DNA of 64,000 nucleotides. Source: Allacma fusca (lineage: Eukaryota; Arthropoda; Collembola; Symphypleona; Sminthuridae). Positions within the stretch are counted from its first letter, which is position 1; every line of letters starts with the position of its first letter. Below, piece after piece: positions 35,680 to 52,511 of the stretch. The notes under the pieces were generated by a model. That model saw only the letters and a list, made by a program, of their open reading frames with translations, was not told where the DNA came from and made no database searches. Both the position numbers and the translations under genes were made by a program. The stretch covers positions 30,728,801 to 30,792,800 of the forward strand of contig OX359247.1 of assembly GCA_947179485.1 (NCBI GenBank), written 5' to 3'.

Positions 35680-36727
35680 CCAGTCAGGTCCCTCCCACCA
35701 TCATGACTCCAAAAGTTGACTCATTGAACATCCTCTTGAAGGCAGGTCCGCCGGGTTTTTCACTCCTGGAACGTGCTTCCATTGTCCGACATCTGAGTGT
35801 GAGCGAATCTCCTTTACTCGGTTGCCAACAAATGTACCCCAGACATCATCTCGTCTTATCCAACTCAATGCAGTGGAGAAATCACTCCAGTAAGTAGTTG
35901 GAACTGGCTCTAATTCAAGGCTTCTTGACCATGTCTGTTAGCCTCACTCCAAAAAGCTCGAGTCTTGGTATGGTTATGGACTTGATCGGGGCAACACGAG
36001 ATTTAGCTGAAACTAACTGTACACTTACTCCTTTCATTTCAGCGCGTATGTATACACACGCAGCGTAAGCTGACTTGCTTGCATCGGAGAATGTATGTAT
36101 GCTCCAGCCATCCCTTCCTGAGTAACCCCCCAGAAACCATCTCGGAATCTTTACTTGTGAGAGCAGGACCACATCCGCAGCCCAGCTGATGAACTTAGAC
36201 GAAATTTCACTAGGTAGTTCTGTATCCCATCCAACCTTGGATTCCCATGTAAGCTGGAGTAACTTCTTAGGTTCCAGAGTAACTGGGCACGTGAATCCCA
36301 GAGGGTCAAAAATTTTATGCGTCACTGCTAAAATTTTTCTTTTGGTGACAGGACCATCCCGAACTTCCGGAATGGCTTCACACCTCAGTGTATCAGCTTT
36401 CTTGTCCCATACTAGACCTAGTAGTGGCACCTCCGTGCAGTCATTTTCAATTTCCTGGCCGGGTACAACTGAGTGCTCCCATCCTCTTAGGTCAAACTTT
36501 CCCATAGCCATCAGATCCTGAGCTTCTTGCATAAAACTTACGAGGTCCTCCTCCGAACCGACACTAGTTGCGACATTATCCACATAAAATGCTTTCCTCA
36601 AGAGTTCTGCTACAGGTCTGAACTTCCCTGGTGAATGGATTGCTAGGATTAAAAGCCGTTTGGCCTCACCCGCTTCTTTTGGGGGGAAGTAAATGTGTTG
36701 ATTGTCCTCTTTAAAGTTTTCTTGGTT
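35680..36727 (-). pseudogene. BEL/Pao reverse transcriptase/RNase H remnant
   Basis: 35915-36601 reads AFYVDNVATSVGSEEDL (catalytic box; YVDN is seen in Pao-type enzymes), FDLRGWEHS, THKIFDPLGFTCPVT and an RNase H start HTFSDASKSAYAACVY. After a stop and frame change near 35915 it continues with ALSWIRRDDVWGTFVGNR and VPGVKNPADLPSRGC, the usual end of Pao RNase H. The fingers and first palm motif are missing beyond 36700. Confidence 0.8.
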
Positions 36728-38003
36728 TTATTTTGCATTAATGTCTTGAGACACGGTAAAACGTACTCCTTGTTTAAAAATGGCACTTGCATCGATTCCA
36801 AAAAAACCGTTTAGCGTGGATGAAAGCAAAATTGCTGCGTGTGGGGGTAGGTCACAAACAAAGATTTCTCCGCCTTTAATTTCAAATTTAATGTCATATT
36901 CTCTAAAATTTTGAGTGCTGAATGTTGCATTTATTCCTTTAACAACGTCGTCAGCATCCCGGCGCTTAGGCTCCTTCATAAAGTAAAGCTGCCTACTGTA
37001 CAATCCAAGCGTAAAAAAACTTTATCTATGCTCTCAATTTTTTTAAGTCGTTCCTCACTGGCATCAAGCTCGCTAACGTATGTGCCGACTGCAAACCGGT
37101 TTGAAACAAATCCAAAGGCGTCAACCATTTGGGGGTATTAGGACAAACTGGCCAGGTTTTGAGGTAAATGATTTAAATTCCAGTGTAGTTTTACAATTAT
37201 CCAACAGAGTAAATTCCAAGTCAAAGCCATTATCCTCCAAGCTTTTATTAATAGCATCCACAAACGAGGGTAGAGTTGCATGACCTTTATTGGCGTGTGC
37301 ATATAGTGATTCGTATATATTGTCCACAAATATTATGTTCTCTGCTGCCGCCTTATCACTGGAAAATTTGACCAACTCTACATCCAGAGACTCTCCCTCT
37401 GTAAACGATTGGATATAAGCGCTTTCCTTGCACGTTTCACTGGCCGAGTGTGTGCCTAAATAAACATGCAGCCGCTGAAACCCAAACAAAGTGGCTAATT
37501 TACTGGGAATTCGTAAGTGCTCATCTTCCGCCAATTCCCCAACTTTTATTTCCACCAAAAACTGTGGTTCTGGTTTACTTGTTATTATAGTTGCTTTAAA
37601 CCAAACTAGAATTTCTTCCTTTTTAAAGGAGTCATTGAGCCGACCAATAAAACCAATCAAGTCATCACCGGAAATGTTTTGAGTGAATTTCCGTACGAAG
37701 GGGGGTTGAATGTTAGGGGAAAGCGGTTGCTCAGGGGTAATTGGTTCGACAGGAGTTGGGTCATTGAACAATTTCGCTCGGGTCTCTTAATGTAAATCTC
37801 AAGCTGACTACACCAATTTCATTCGCGCTCTGTGAACACACGATTGGCGTCTTAAACGTGGCAACCAAATTGTTAGGTGTCGAGCTGGCGTTCATTTCCC
37901 TGTCAACGTCATCTAAATGGGTTTGTGTTCTGTTAGATGATTTACGATCGACATTTTCAGGTTTTAAAACGTTTCGGTTCCGTTTCTGCTCCACCAATGA
38001 CAA
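36728..38003 (-). pseudogene. Probable Maverick minor capsid (penton-like) protein
   Basis: Pieces in three frames (37761-38003, 37121-37771, about 37010-37125, 36728-37003) line up as one protein of about 420 residues broken by frameshifts. It contains two similar modules, each with an Asn-containing helix start (FVDAINKSLEDN; VVKGINATFSTQ), a beta-rich stretch, a LxPP motif and a hydrophobic strand ending in FGF/FFGI. That layout recalls minor capsid/penton proteins of Mavericks. The identification rests on context and pattern, not on a diagnostic motif. Confidence 0.45.
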
Positions 38004-38519
38004 TTCTTGAAAATAAAATTTTCCCTCGAGCGGTTCTTTTGTGCGGGGCTAAGGTTACGAGGTTATATGTGTAAGGATGAGTATTGTGTGCTCCACCCTC
38101 GCGGGAAAAGTTTTCGCTGTAACTTATTTCAAAAATATTTTAATTTCTAAACGTTTCGATTAAAATTGATTCGTTTTAATACATGATATGTAGTGTAACG
38201 AATATTTCTATCCGTTACTATTGCATTGGTAACTACACCAGTGCCTCAATTTTTAATAACAATATCTGTTATTTCCGAATATTTATATTTGTAAAAATGA
38301 ACCAATCAATCTATTAATGCTTATAATCCTAATCAAAAGCTAGTTTTGTTATGTCCGTCACTCCTAAACTGATCTTGAAACAATAAACACGCATATCTTT
38401 TGCTATTCTTAAGGAGTCATTATTTTATAATTTGTGTTGGGAACTATCCATTGAGCCGCTAAATAGTTCCTTACAGTAGTTAAAATTCGTATTCTAATTA
38501 CGCTCCCATTCGTTTCTGT
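38004..38519. other. Noncoding interval upstream of the Maverick genes
   Basis: AT-rich, no gene. A terminal repeat of the Maverick could be expected here, but I could not identify one. Confidence 0.3.
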
Positions 38520-38676
38520 ATGTAGACCATTTTGATTTTAGGCGAAATTGTATGAATACCATTTTGCTCTTAAAACTTGATGCATCTATTCCATTTTGCA
38601 TTTAGTAAAACTGCATGTAGACCATTTTGATTTTAATCGAAATTGTACTTAGACCATTTTGCCTCCTCACCGACGA
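38520..38676. repeat. Solo end of the TCGTCGG TIR element
   Basis: Four degenerate TAGACCATTTTGCTTTTA units end in GCCTCCTCACCGACGA. This matches the right end of the element at 9325-11045 with a diverged motif (GACCATTTTG versus GATCATTTTG). No opposite end is visible nearby, so it is a fragment. Confidence 0.7.
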
Positions 38677-38895
38677 TTTGGTATCTAGTAAAGAAACTAA
38701 AACTAATTCACAAATATTGTCCCCCCACTTTGTCGGACGTTCCGGAGTGCCTGGTTTCGGACATTCACCATAGGTTAGTGCACGCTTGAAAGAAGCACCA
38801 ATGCCACTCCATGCCTCCTTGTGACGTCACTCCTTTCCAGCAGTTTCCGACAATATTAAAGGGTACGTTAGAAACATTGGCTCTTTGGTTTGGGG

Positions 38896-39626
38896 TAGAG
38901 CATCACCCCGTGGGATATTTTAGGCCCGTGCCCGCCCGCGGCTCGTAAATGTTTACCCGTGCCCGCCCGGCCCGAAATTAAAGTTCAACGATAAAGCCCG
39001 GACCGGCCCGTAAAATTAAAAAACCGCGTAGCCCGCCCGCTAATACTAGTTCAGCTTGCAATTCCATTTCTATAGACCCTGAACAATTTGCTTATTCAAT
39101 TTTGCATTTTCGACTTTTTTGAATGAAATTGGTAAGAGCTGGGGTTGCTTCCACTGAAGAATTCTTACAATTATGTTTGACCAGAGTTGATATCCCTCCT
39201 TGGCGCGATTGCCTGTTAAAATATTCCTGCACTCATTGCACTTCACATAATTTATGGAAACCTATAGTCAACCAGTATCTGATGAAATGTTTTCCAAACT
39301 AAAGATTTCCTGGCTATTTCATGTAACTTAATTCGTTGACATTGAATGTTAAGGCTTTGTTTTAATGGTAAAATTACAAACGTTTGAAAATCATTCGATG
39401 TTTTCAAGCCAATCTACTTTTACCACCCCTGGTCCTGCATGCACCTCTCATGAATTTTTTCACGGGCTTTTACGGGCTTTAACGGTCTTTTTTAACCGCA
39501 CTGAAAAGACCCTACCCGCCCGTAACCCGGCAAGCGTAATAAATTTTACCCGTACCCGCCCGAAGCCCGAGCGGGCCGGGCTTTTTACGGGCTTACCCAT
39601 AAATTTTAACCGCCCGAGATGCTCTA
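38896..39626. mobile_element. hAT-type MITE, CCCG-rich ends (family A copy 2)
   Basis: Ends TAGAGCATCACCCCGTGGG.../...CGAGATGCTCTA flank an imperfect 8-bp duplication GTTTGGGG/GTGTGGGG. It is the reverse orientation of the copy at 2345-3164 but without that copy's internal end and palindrome. Confidence 0.8.
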
Positions 39627-39649
39627 GTGTGGGGCGTTGTTTTGGGCGA

Positions 39650-40030
39650 AAGGAAGAAGTACCAGGAATATAGTTGGAATTAACCTCAGGAATGGTATTG
39701 ACAATGAGAAATCACATAAGTACCACCAAAAGTATATTTTCACCCCACCGAAAATATACTTGGTATTAATTATAGGAAAATTGGTGCTGGCATTGAGAAA
39801 TCAAGTATGTACCACAAGTATATTTTGACTCCACCGACAATATACTTGGAATTATTTGAAGGATAACTGCTGCTGACAATGAGGATATCACAAGACAAAC
39901 CAAGTATACTGTAATCCCACCGACAACATAATTGGTATTAATTTTTCTGAAAATGGTGCGGACAATAAGGAATATCACGTAGGTTTCACCAAATATGTTT
40001 TGTTTTCACTTGAAACAAACTTGGTATTTA
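39650..40030. repeat. 86-bp tandem repeat, about 4 degenerate units
   Basis: CCACCG anchors recur at about 39746, 39832 and 39918, exactly 86 bases apart. Each unit holds ATATACTTGGTATTAAT, a GACAATGAG block and a CCAAGTATATTTT block. The units differ by substitutions and small indels. Confidence 0.8.
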
Positions 40031-40934
40031 ATTGAACCAAAATTTTGGGGGTTAATCAGAATACGGGGAATTGGAAACCTAACCCGTCGTTACGGACGTT
40101 CCGGTCAGGTTAATTCGATTGGAAAGGATTGCCAATGTCAGCTATGGCCCCTTGACGGCACTCCTTTCCTACCCCAACCCTCAGTCCTCAACGACCTCCC
40201 ATAAGAGTTTTCACATGTACAGATATAGGTGGACAAGAAGGGGAAATGTATAACATTTGAAGCAAGAATGTTTCTTGTGAGTCATGGTGACCAAGACAAA
40301 AAATTATTCTGGAATTAAAAAGTGAATACATGAATGTGTTGTATTTGTTATATAAATAATAGTAATAATTTGCATATCATGGCGTCAACAAGTATAATCA
40401 ATGGAATAATACAAATATTTGTAAAAATTATTTGATTATGAAACGAACAGTAAATTAATGTTGGCGAGAGGGCAGCAGGAATTACTGGTTAGGGGTGCAT
40501 CTTGCTGTAAGGGTATACGCTAACGCATGAAGGCATTGAATGGGTTAAGTTTGAGACGACGAACTTCTCGTCGAGCCAAGTTTGTCTTGATATTGCATGA
40601 TAGTCAGTGGCACTCCGTTCCAGTCGAACTAATAACCTGACCTGAACATCCGAAACGACGGAACTTGATCCTCTCTGCCTGGGGTGGGGGAATCCGAACA
40701 TGTGATTGGTTCCCAAGAGTTGCGAACAGTTCCGCGGAGACGGACTTAGGCTCACTTGCCTCCTGTGAGGGCAATACTGGGTTTATACATAAATTATTAC
40801 AGAAACAGCGCGTAGATTCGAAAATGTCAAAGCGTAATAAAATAATCCGATGGGGATAATGGGGGTTTGGGGAAATGGGAGTCTAAATTAAATAAATAAA
40901 TCAGGAGCACTGTCAATACGAATCTGATTGAGAT
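40031..40934. other. Noncoding interval, upstream region of calypso/BAP1
   Basis: No gene seen. Promoter and 5' UTR of the plus-strand gene that starts at 40935 should lie in its last few hundred bases. Confidence 0.4.
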
Positions 40935-43311
40935 ATGCCTGCCGACCTCAAAAATCTAACTGAAGGCTGGTTGGAACTGGAAAGTGACCCAGGTAATTTA
41001 TTAACTAGAAAATATTATTTTATACTAACTTAATTTGACAATTTGAACTGGTTGAAAGATTTGAACCGAACATTTAATTTTTGTAAGAAGTGAAATATTT
41101 TGGGAATGTGTTGTACTTGTTTTGTTCAGATGTAGTTCCAGTATCTCAATATGTAGAATATCTTCCTCGACATTATTGTGAACAGAGCAATGGAGGAATG
41201 TTGAGTATTTATGTAGTCTATTGATTGCAACAAAACAAATATTATTATTACTGATTGTTGGTATTGGATTTAATTGGATACTTTGTATTGTGGTGGAATA
41301 TAAATGTTGCAATTTTGTAGGGCTCTTCACATTACTTCTGGAGGATTTTGGAGTGGAAGGAGTCCAGGTGGAAGAAATATATGACTTGCAGAAGCCGATA
41401 GAAGGGTCCGTTTATGGCTTCATATTTTTATTCCGATGGATTGAAGAACGACGGTCACGACGGAAAATTATCGATGATACCGATTCATTTGTGAGGGACG
41501 AGGATGTAGTCAATAATATTTTCTTCGCTCAGCAGGTGAGATTGGATTCGGATGTTGAAGTGTAAAGCGTTGATTTTAATTCGGAAAGGGGATGATGAAT
41601 AATTATTTTTGTCTGTTATTCTGTAGATGGTTCCAAATAGTTGTGCTACCCATGCGCTTGTTTCGGTTTTGCTAAATTGTCCGAATCTGGGACTAGGCAC
41701 GACACTGTCGCGCCTTAAGCAGCATACTGTGGGCATGAATCCCGAGAATAAGGTGGGGAGTGTTTTAATTCTTAATCTGTATTTGACTTTGTGAGGATTT
41801 TTTAATAGTATTGTTAATTCCATTACAGGGGTGGGCAATTGGAAATACTCCAGAACTAGCAAAGGCACACAATTCCCATGCAACTCCTGCTGCAGCTAAG
41901 CCAAGACCGAGTGAAAATAAAACACCTGGTTTTCCCACCGGACGGTTCACGGGTGAAGCGTTTCACTTTGTCAGTTACGTTCCAATAAATGGACGTTTGT
42001 TTGAATTGGATGGTCTAAAACCGTTTCCCATTGATCATGGTGTGTTCATGCTCTGTGGAAATTGCTTTTGGAAATACAACTTACTTGGGTTAGAAGGTAT
42101 TTAATATTCCGATTAAATTTATAGGTCCATGGGATGAGAAAGAAGATTGGACGGAACAGTTTAGACGGGTTATTACAGAGCGTTTGGGCATTGCAACTGG
42201 AGGAGAACCTTATCATGATATTAGATTTAATTTGATGGCGGTGGTGCCGGACAAGATCGTTTTCCTCATTCGGCGAGTGAAACTACTTAAGACTAACAGG
42301 TTTGAAGCAGAATATTTTTTGTGGAAACATCCCAGAAAATTGTCACATTTACTGTGGACTTTGCACATTATTACGTAAAATTTTTCTGTAGGCATGTCGT
42401 CCTTGAATCCCTTCAAAATATCATCGAAGTGGCTAAAACACAACAGAGCTTAAAAGCATCGTCATCTCTCTGTGATGACTCGTTGTCTCTCTCGTCCGAC
42501 TATGCTAACCTCAGTAGTAAAGATATTAAGCAGTTGGTTTCTGACATGACGAATAGCAGCTCTGATTACCTGAAAGAGCTCGGTAAGCGCAATCCTCCCT
42601 ATTGCCGGAATTCCTTTGGATACTATTATTTTTTATTGATTGATTTATACTGATTGTTCCTCCAGGAGGACCTTGTGAGGAGCCTAATTCTTGTGAACCA
42701 GACGCTGAAGCGGAAGACCAATGGCGGATAAAGTATCCCAACATTTATGAAAACCGGAAATTTGCACCGCGTGATTTGTTAGATTTGTTAAAGAACTTAG
42801 ATACGGAAATCTCTCAGTTTGAATCTTTTTTGATTGATGAAATAGAGAAGCGGAAAAAATATAAGGTATAAATTTAAGTCATCTCCTATTTATTATTTAT
42901 TTATTTCTCCCTTTTGTCATTTCCTATTTCTCGCACTTAACTAACGAATTTTTAATTCAATTAGATTGACGGCAGTCGGCGGACTCATGATTACAGTGAT
43001 TTTATTTGTACCTTCCTATCCATGCTGGCTGAGCAAGGCAAGTTAGGTGAATTAGTTGAACAACACTTGATGCTGCAAAAGCACCAAGGAAATTCTGTTG
43101 GAAGGCCTGGAAGGTATAGCATTTACATATTTGTACTAAACGTTTCTACTAATTTATTTACTATTGGAGTGTAGAGTCAAGATGTATGTAAATGCCCCGC
43201 GATTTATCCAATTTTTTAATTTATAGATCAAGCGCATCAAATACTGATTCAGGCGGACCCAAGAAACGTGGCCCTAAACCCATGGCCGGTCGACATAAAA
43301 AGCGGAAGTAA
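40935..43311 (+). CDS. BAP1: BAP1/calypso ubiquitin C-terminal hydrolase
   Basis: Nuclear deubiquitinase; with ASX it forms the PR-DUB complex that removes ubiquitin from histone H2A (family knowledge). Exons: 40935-40992, 41321-41535, 41627-41752, 41829-42039, 42125-42299, 42392-42582, 42666-42865, 42965-43113, 43227-43311, giving 469 aa with all phases closing. The UCH domain begins [19 protein letters not shown]. The catalytic set is visible: Gln91, Cys97 (in VPNSCATHA), His179 (GEAFHFVSY) and Asp194 ([10 protein letters not shown]). The C-terminal part has a coiled coil and the ULD-like [19 protein letters not shown] region, then a basic tail rich in KKR/KRK that may contact nucleosomes. 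Length is close to fly Calypso (about 470 aa). Convergent with PDHB. Confidence 0.95.
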
Positions 43312-43938
43312 TTATTGACCATAGGATAGATAATGTTACCACGTTACTACTAGTTGCATTGAATGGGAATTTTATACATAGCTATCAATGCGTATGATAA
43401 GTACGGTTAATTGTGACTCATATATAATATATAACCAGATAAAAAAGTTTAGTTTAAATTCTCATGTTTCATTTATTGAGACCAAATTTTCTAACTATAC
43501 TAAAAGTTATTCACAACGCATACGTTATTTGAAGCTTCTATAGCAGTAATTTCTTGTGGGTGGTATTATAACTAAAATGAGCACCACATAACATTTATCA
43601 CGATTTTATACACCTCCTTGCAACCTCGGGATATGAGGAAGTCACTGGAATTTAATACTTTAGCAAGCGGCTACTAATTTAAACAAAGCGTATACAGCAA
43701 CAGCAGATTTAATGAAACGTTGCTTAGGACAGACCATCAGGATCTATATATCTATTGAACCCGTGCATTACATATCATTTATTCGATTTTAATGCCTGCA
43801 TCAACAAAAAAATATCTAGTCAAAATAATTACAACACAGACGAATGAACAATCTGCTACTCATTTTTGGAACTGCTGTATAAGTATATTGCTTTTTACTG
43901 AAGTACTGCGTCTCCTATCGAAGATTTATAAATCGTGT
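43312..43938. other. Convergent 3' ends of BAP1 and PDHB
   Basis: Shared noncoding spacer between two genes transcribed towards each other. A TTTATT at 43778-43783 reads AATAAA on the minus strand and may be the PDHB polyadenylation signal. Confidence 0.5.
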
Positions 43939-46344
<2,406 letters not shown>

Positions 46345-47437
46345 AATTTAAAATAATTATTATTAGGATTTGATGAACACAAACAAAAGATATTGAAGAG
46401 ATGAAAGGCTGGATTTGAAGTAAAATTTGAAAAAATAATGGAAAAATTTCTGAGAATAGATTTTTGTGAAGCAACTGGAACAGGAACCTTCCCTGAGGAT
46501 TCAAAAAGGAGCGAGAATCCGCTGTGCAAATTTGCAACCAACCAAATGGCACACTCCTACTCGGACCATTTCGTACTTCGTCTCCTCATCATATCATGCC
46601 TGTGTAACATGCTGTAGCTGTGGCCGTACCCTGCATAATTGGCAATATTGACTTTCTTTAGCTCCAGCTCCATATGCCATGAGAACGTGCACAAGCTATC
46701 TCACACAGTACTTTCAGTTTATAAAACTTACGATCGACACTTGTAGTAAGTACTACACGAAGTGCTTTATGACGTGATGCTATGGACAACTGGAAATGAA
46801 CAATCATCCAGAGACTTGATTGACTTTACGTAAAATTTACGACTTGTTACATGGTTATTAATATGCTCAGCAGAACTTCCAGTGAGCAGAGTTGGCTAAT
46901 TAATAAATATTTAGAGGGATTTTGCTTCAGGGTATAATCATTAGGATTACACACAAGTGTGATTATTGATGGTTATGTATACAAAATAATGTTATAATGA
47001 TAGCATAATGTATAGTAACAACATTTTTATTGAAAAAATTAAATACATTGGAAATAATAATGTAATTCCCGTTGAAATGGTTTAACTTAATTAGGTAAAA
47101 GAACATGTAGTAATAAGGCTATTTATGTAGTAATAACGCTATCAACCTAATAATTTACAATTTTTACAGGAGAGTGTAATGAATTAATTCAAAATTATGG
47201 GAATACCAAGATGTAAACATTACTGTTAGTAAGTGAACAATAATCAGTACAATAAATATGGTAAACTTGGGCCAGGGGATTTGCAATTGTAAAAGTACGT
47301 ACAGTACATTTCTAGGCCATATGGTCAGGGGAAGTAATAACGTCACCTAACTCATTGAGTCATTCACTTAAATGCAATGAGGGGAATAAAACTGTGTGTA
47401 GTCAATCCTACATGAAGTTGAAGGAAGTCTCCAGAAT
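46345..47437. other. Noncoding interval between PDHB and NKAP
   Basis: AT-rich; holds the PDHB promoter side and NKAP 3' UTR side. No further gene seen; frames near 46314-46650 overlap the PDHB first exon region by chance. Confidence 0.4.
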
Positions 47438-50081
<2,644 letters not shown>

Positions 50082-50625
50082 TTGAGGGAGAATCTCTATG
50101 GCTTTTGGGTTAATCTGCTACTTGAATATGTATATATCCAAGAAAAATCGTCTCATTCAGTGAACGTATGTATTTCAATGATCGAGCTATACCAATTCTT
50201 ATGGTGAGCAAGAATTTTGTACTCTGGACTCACGTCAACATACTCGAATTTAAAAATATTTTGGTAAAGGCTGATCCATGTCTGGAAATAAATTTTCTAC
50301 GGGTATGAAACCGTACACCTGGATTTGAATTTAAAGCAACTGTTAGAAATTTAAGGCTTCTCAACCTTAAAATTAAAAATAATATCCAACGACACTCAAC
50401 ACGGTTGTGTACTATTCTATCTACAATTGTACATAACTATGTTTATAATGTTAATAATTTATCACACTAAAAATTATATTTAATTTAGAATTTGTAAATT
50501 ATTCTTCACACTTTTAGGTAATTGGATTGGGAACAACTGGGTTTGAATTTTAGATTAACACGAAGTTTACTCACTTATTTATAGATTGTTGAAGCTAAGT
50601 ACGTTAACATGTTTATACTTTTATA
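50082..50625. other. NKAP upstream region
   Basis: AT-rich noncoding DNA upstream of the NKAP start codon; promoter expected here, no specific motif identified. Confidence 0.4.
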
Positions 50626-52511
50626 CACTGCTGCCCGCCAAGTTTTAATTCTATTCTATTCTATTCTGTTTACAACTAAGTCTTGTATATTCAAGTCCTA
50701 TTATATTCTGCTAAAGGTTTGGCGAGGCTATTCAAGTCTATTCCTATTCCAACAAAATTAGATAATTCCTATTCTATTCCTATTCAAATTCTATTCATCA
50801 GCAATTAAAAACCGCGCGCTGAAAACTAGCGGATTAAGCGCGCTGTATAAATATAACTACATTTTCTTTCACAATTCCAATTTCCAGGTCCTTGAATTAT
50901 AACTTACTATTGACAATGATAATAAAATAACTGATATTTACCAAATTTTCGAGTCACTTCCAGGCAGAAGAGAATTAAACGGGCGTATAAATAATTATTT
51001 GTACTCAAATATAATTGGCAGTTAACAGGCCCGAATTAATAAAGTAATGCCTACCCTCAAAATATATTTCTAATTTTTAGGGTGGCGCCAGCCCCTTAGT
51101 AGAAAAACCTTGTCTGTGCGTCCGTATGTGTGTCCTTCCGCACGATATCTCAAAAACCGCTGCACCGATTTCAATGAAATTTACATTATAATTTTTTGAA
51201 AGAAATTATGAAATTTTAAAAAAACACAAAATTCGTCCTACTTTGACGGCGGTAACTGACGCCACCATACTCGAAGCCTCAAATTATCGCGTATCTATGA
51301 TTTTTACACATGCAATCAAAGGGTTTTAGTTAATTATTTTTTGTTTATGACATTCTCGGAGTCTCAGATTTGAATAAGAATTTCGCTGTTTTTACTATTC
51401 AATTCTAATCTTGGCATCAGGTGTATATTCTATTCTATTCTAGTCTGGTAGTTTCAAAAATCGAGCTATTCAATTCTATTCGATTTATCCTCTCTTCTAA
51501 TTTGAAGGAGTGGATAGTGATAGTGAAAGTGAAAGTGGTCGTAAGAATCAAATATTCGCGCGCTCATTTCAGTCACTGTAAAGCAAGCCGCTATGTACGA
51601 TGCTATTTCACTATATAGCGAAGCAAGCTGGTGGTATATACAGCAAGCTAGGAAGTAAGCAAGCCGAGAAACACAGCAAGCTGGAACTGGAAAAGCTCTC
51701 TTCTGCAACAGAGTTAGAGAGTTTCAGTTCAGCTCTTCTTCTCGACTTGCTTGCTGTATATACATATACCATATATCCTCTCTTCTAAGTTGAAAGAGTG
51801 GATAGTCTCCGCCTCCGTCTTCGTCTCCGTCTCCGTGATGGTAAGATTCAAATATTCGCGCGCTTTTTTTATTGGCTGAGCCAACAATAACTGGCTAAAT
51901 AAATTATTAAAATTATTTTTTTTTAAATTAAAAAAAAAATTAAAGCGTTATACTGTTTTGCGCTTTTTCTTTTTTTTCTCTTTTTTTTTGAATGAAAATA
52001 ATGTTGCTCAAATGAAAAAAGGATGTTAAAAAGTCTTAATAACTCGAAATTATTAAAAAGACTTTTTTACATTTTTTTGCGGATTTGAGATTCAAAAAGC
52101 GAGCTTTTTTTATTTGCTGAGCCAGCAATAGCTGACTAAATAAACTATGAAAACTATTCTAAAAAAAATTAAAAGCATTATACAGTAGCAAGGGCGGCGA
52201 CATTGCACGGGCAGCCGTCCACAACCAAGACGGCCCACGCACTCTTTCAAATTAGAAGAGAGAATCATTTTAAAAAATTTAAAGCAAAATTAAATGAAAA
52301 AATCGTTTTACCGTACATTAGTCTACACATTTACTAGGGTTGTGCAGCTAGCTATTGCATACATCTGTTATTTACTGTCTATCCTTTTTACATTTTCCTC
52401 GCTAAGCCAGCAATTTGCTGGCTGTGCAGTGCTCGTTTCGGTATAAATGTCGGCAATTCTATTCAAATTCCTATTTTCCTATTCAAGTCAGAATAGAATA
52501 GGGCAGCAGTG
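50626..52511. mobile_element. hAT-like element with CTATT arrays (family I)
   Basis: Ends CACTGCTGCCC.../...GGGCAGCAGTG are flanked by a perfect 8-bp duplication CTTTTATA (50618-50625, 52512-52519). The outer zones are TTCTATTCTATTC-type repeats in inverted orientation. The interior holds further repeats, including the inverted CTCTCTTCTAATTTGAA pair at about 51490 and 52250 with an extra direct copy near 51780, and AGCAAGC-rich stretches. It has no transposase and lies between NKAP and the PCMTD gene. The end CACTG departs from the hAT pattern at one base. Confidence 0.85.

Larger units (their letters stand above)
33480..36727 (-). mobile_element. Truncated BEL/Pao LTR retrotransposon
   Basis: On the minus strand it holds the C-terminal half of the polyprotein (reverse transcriptase end, RNase H, integrase), then a polypurine tract (AGGTGGGAGAAA, about 33904-33916), then a 3' LTR that starts TGTTGGAAATT at 33903 and runs to roughly 33480. 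The 5' LTR, gag, protease and the first part of the reverse transcriptase are missing; sequence switches back to the Maverick near 36727. It sits between the minor-capsid-like gene and the core gene. Confidence 0.75.
29443..38003 (-). mobile_element. Decayed Maverick/Polinton (adintovirus-like) element
   Basis: A minus-strand gene cluster with the Maverick/Polinton core set, in transcriptional order: probable minor capsid, basic core-like protein, major capsid, protease, packaging ATPase and the C-terminal end of DNA polymerase B. It is interrupted by a truncated BEL/Pao element and a solo LTR. The retroviral-type integrase, most of polymerase B, and the terminal inverted repeats were not found. 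Most genes carry stops or frameshifts, so the element is not viable. The borders given are only those of recognisable genes. Confidence 0.8.

Noticed and set aside
36540-36601. YVDN instead of YVDD in the BEL/Pao reverse transcriptase as a lost catalytic residue
   Set aside because: YVDN is, to my knowledge, common in Pao-type enzymes; the enzyme is dead because it is truncated, not because of this residue.
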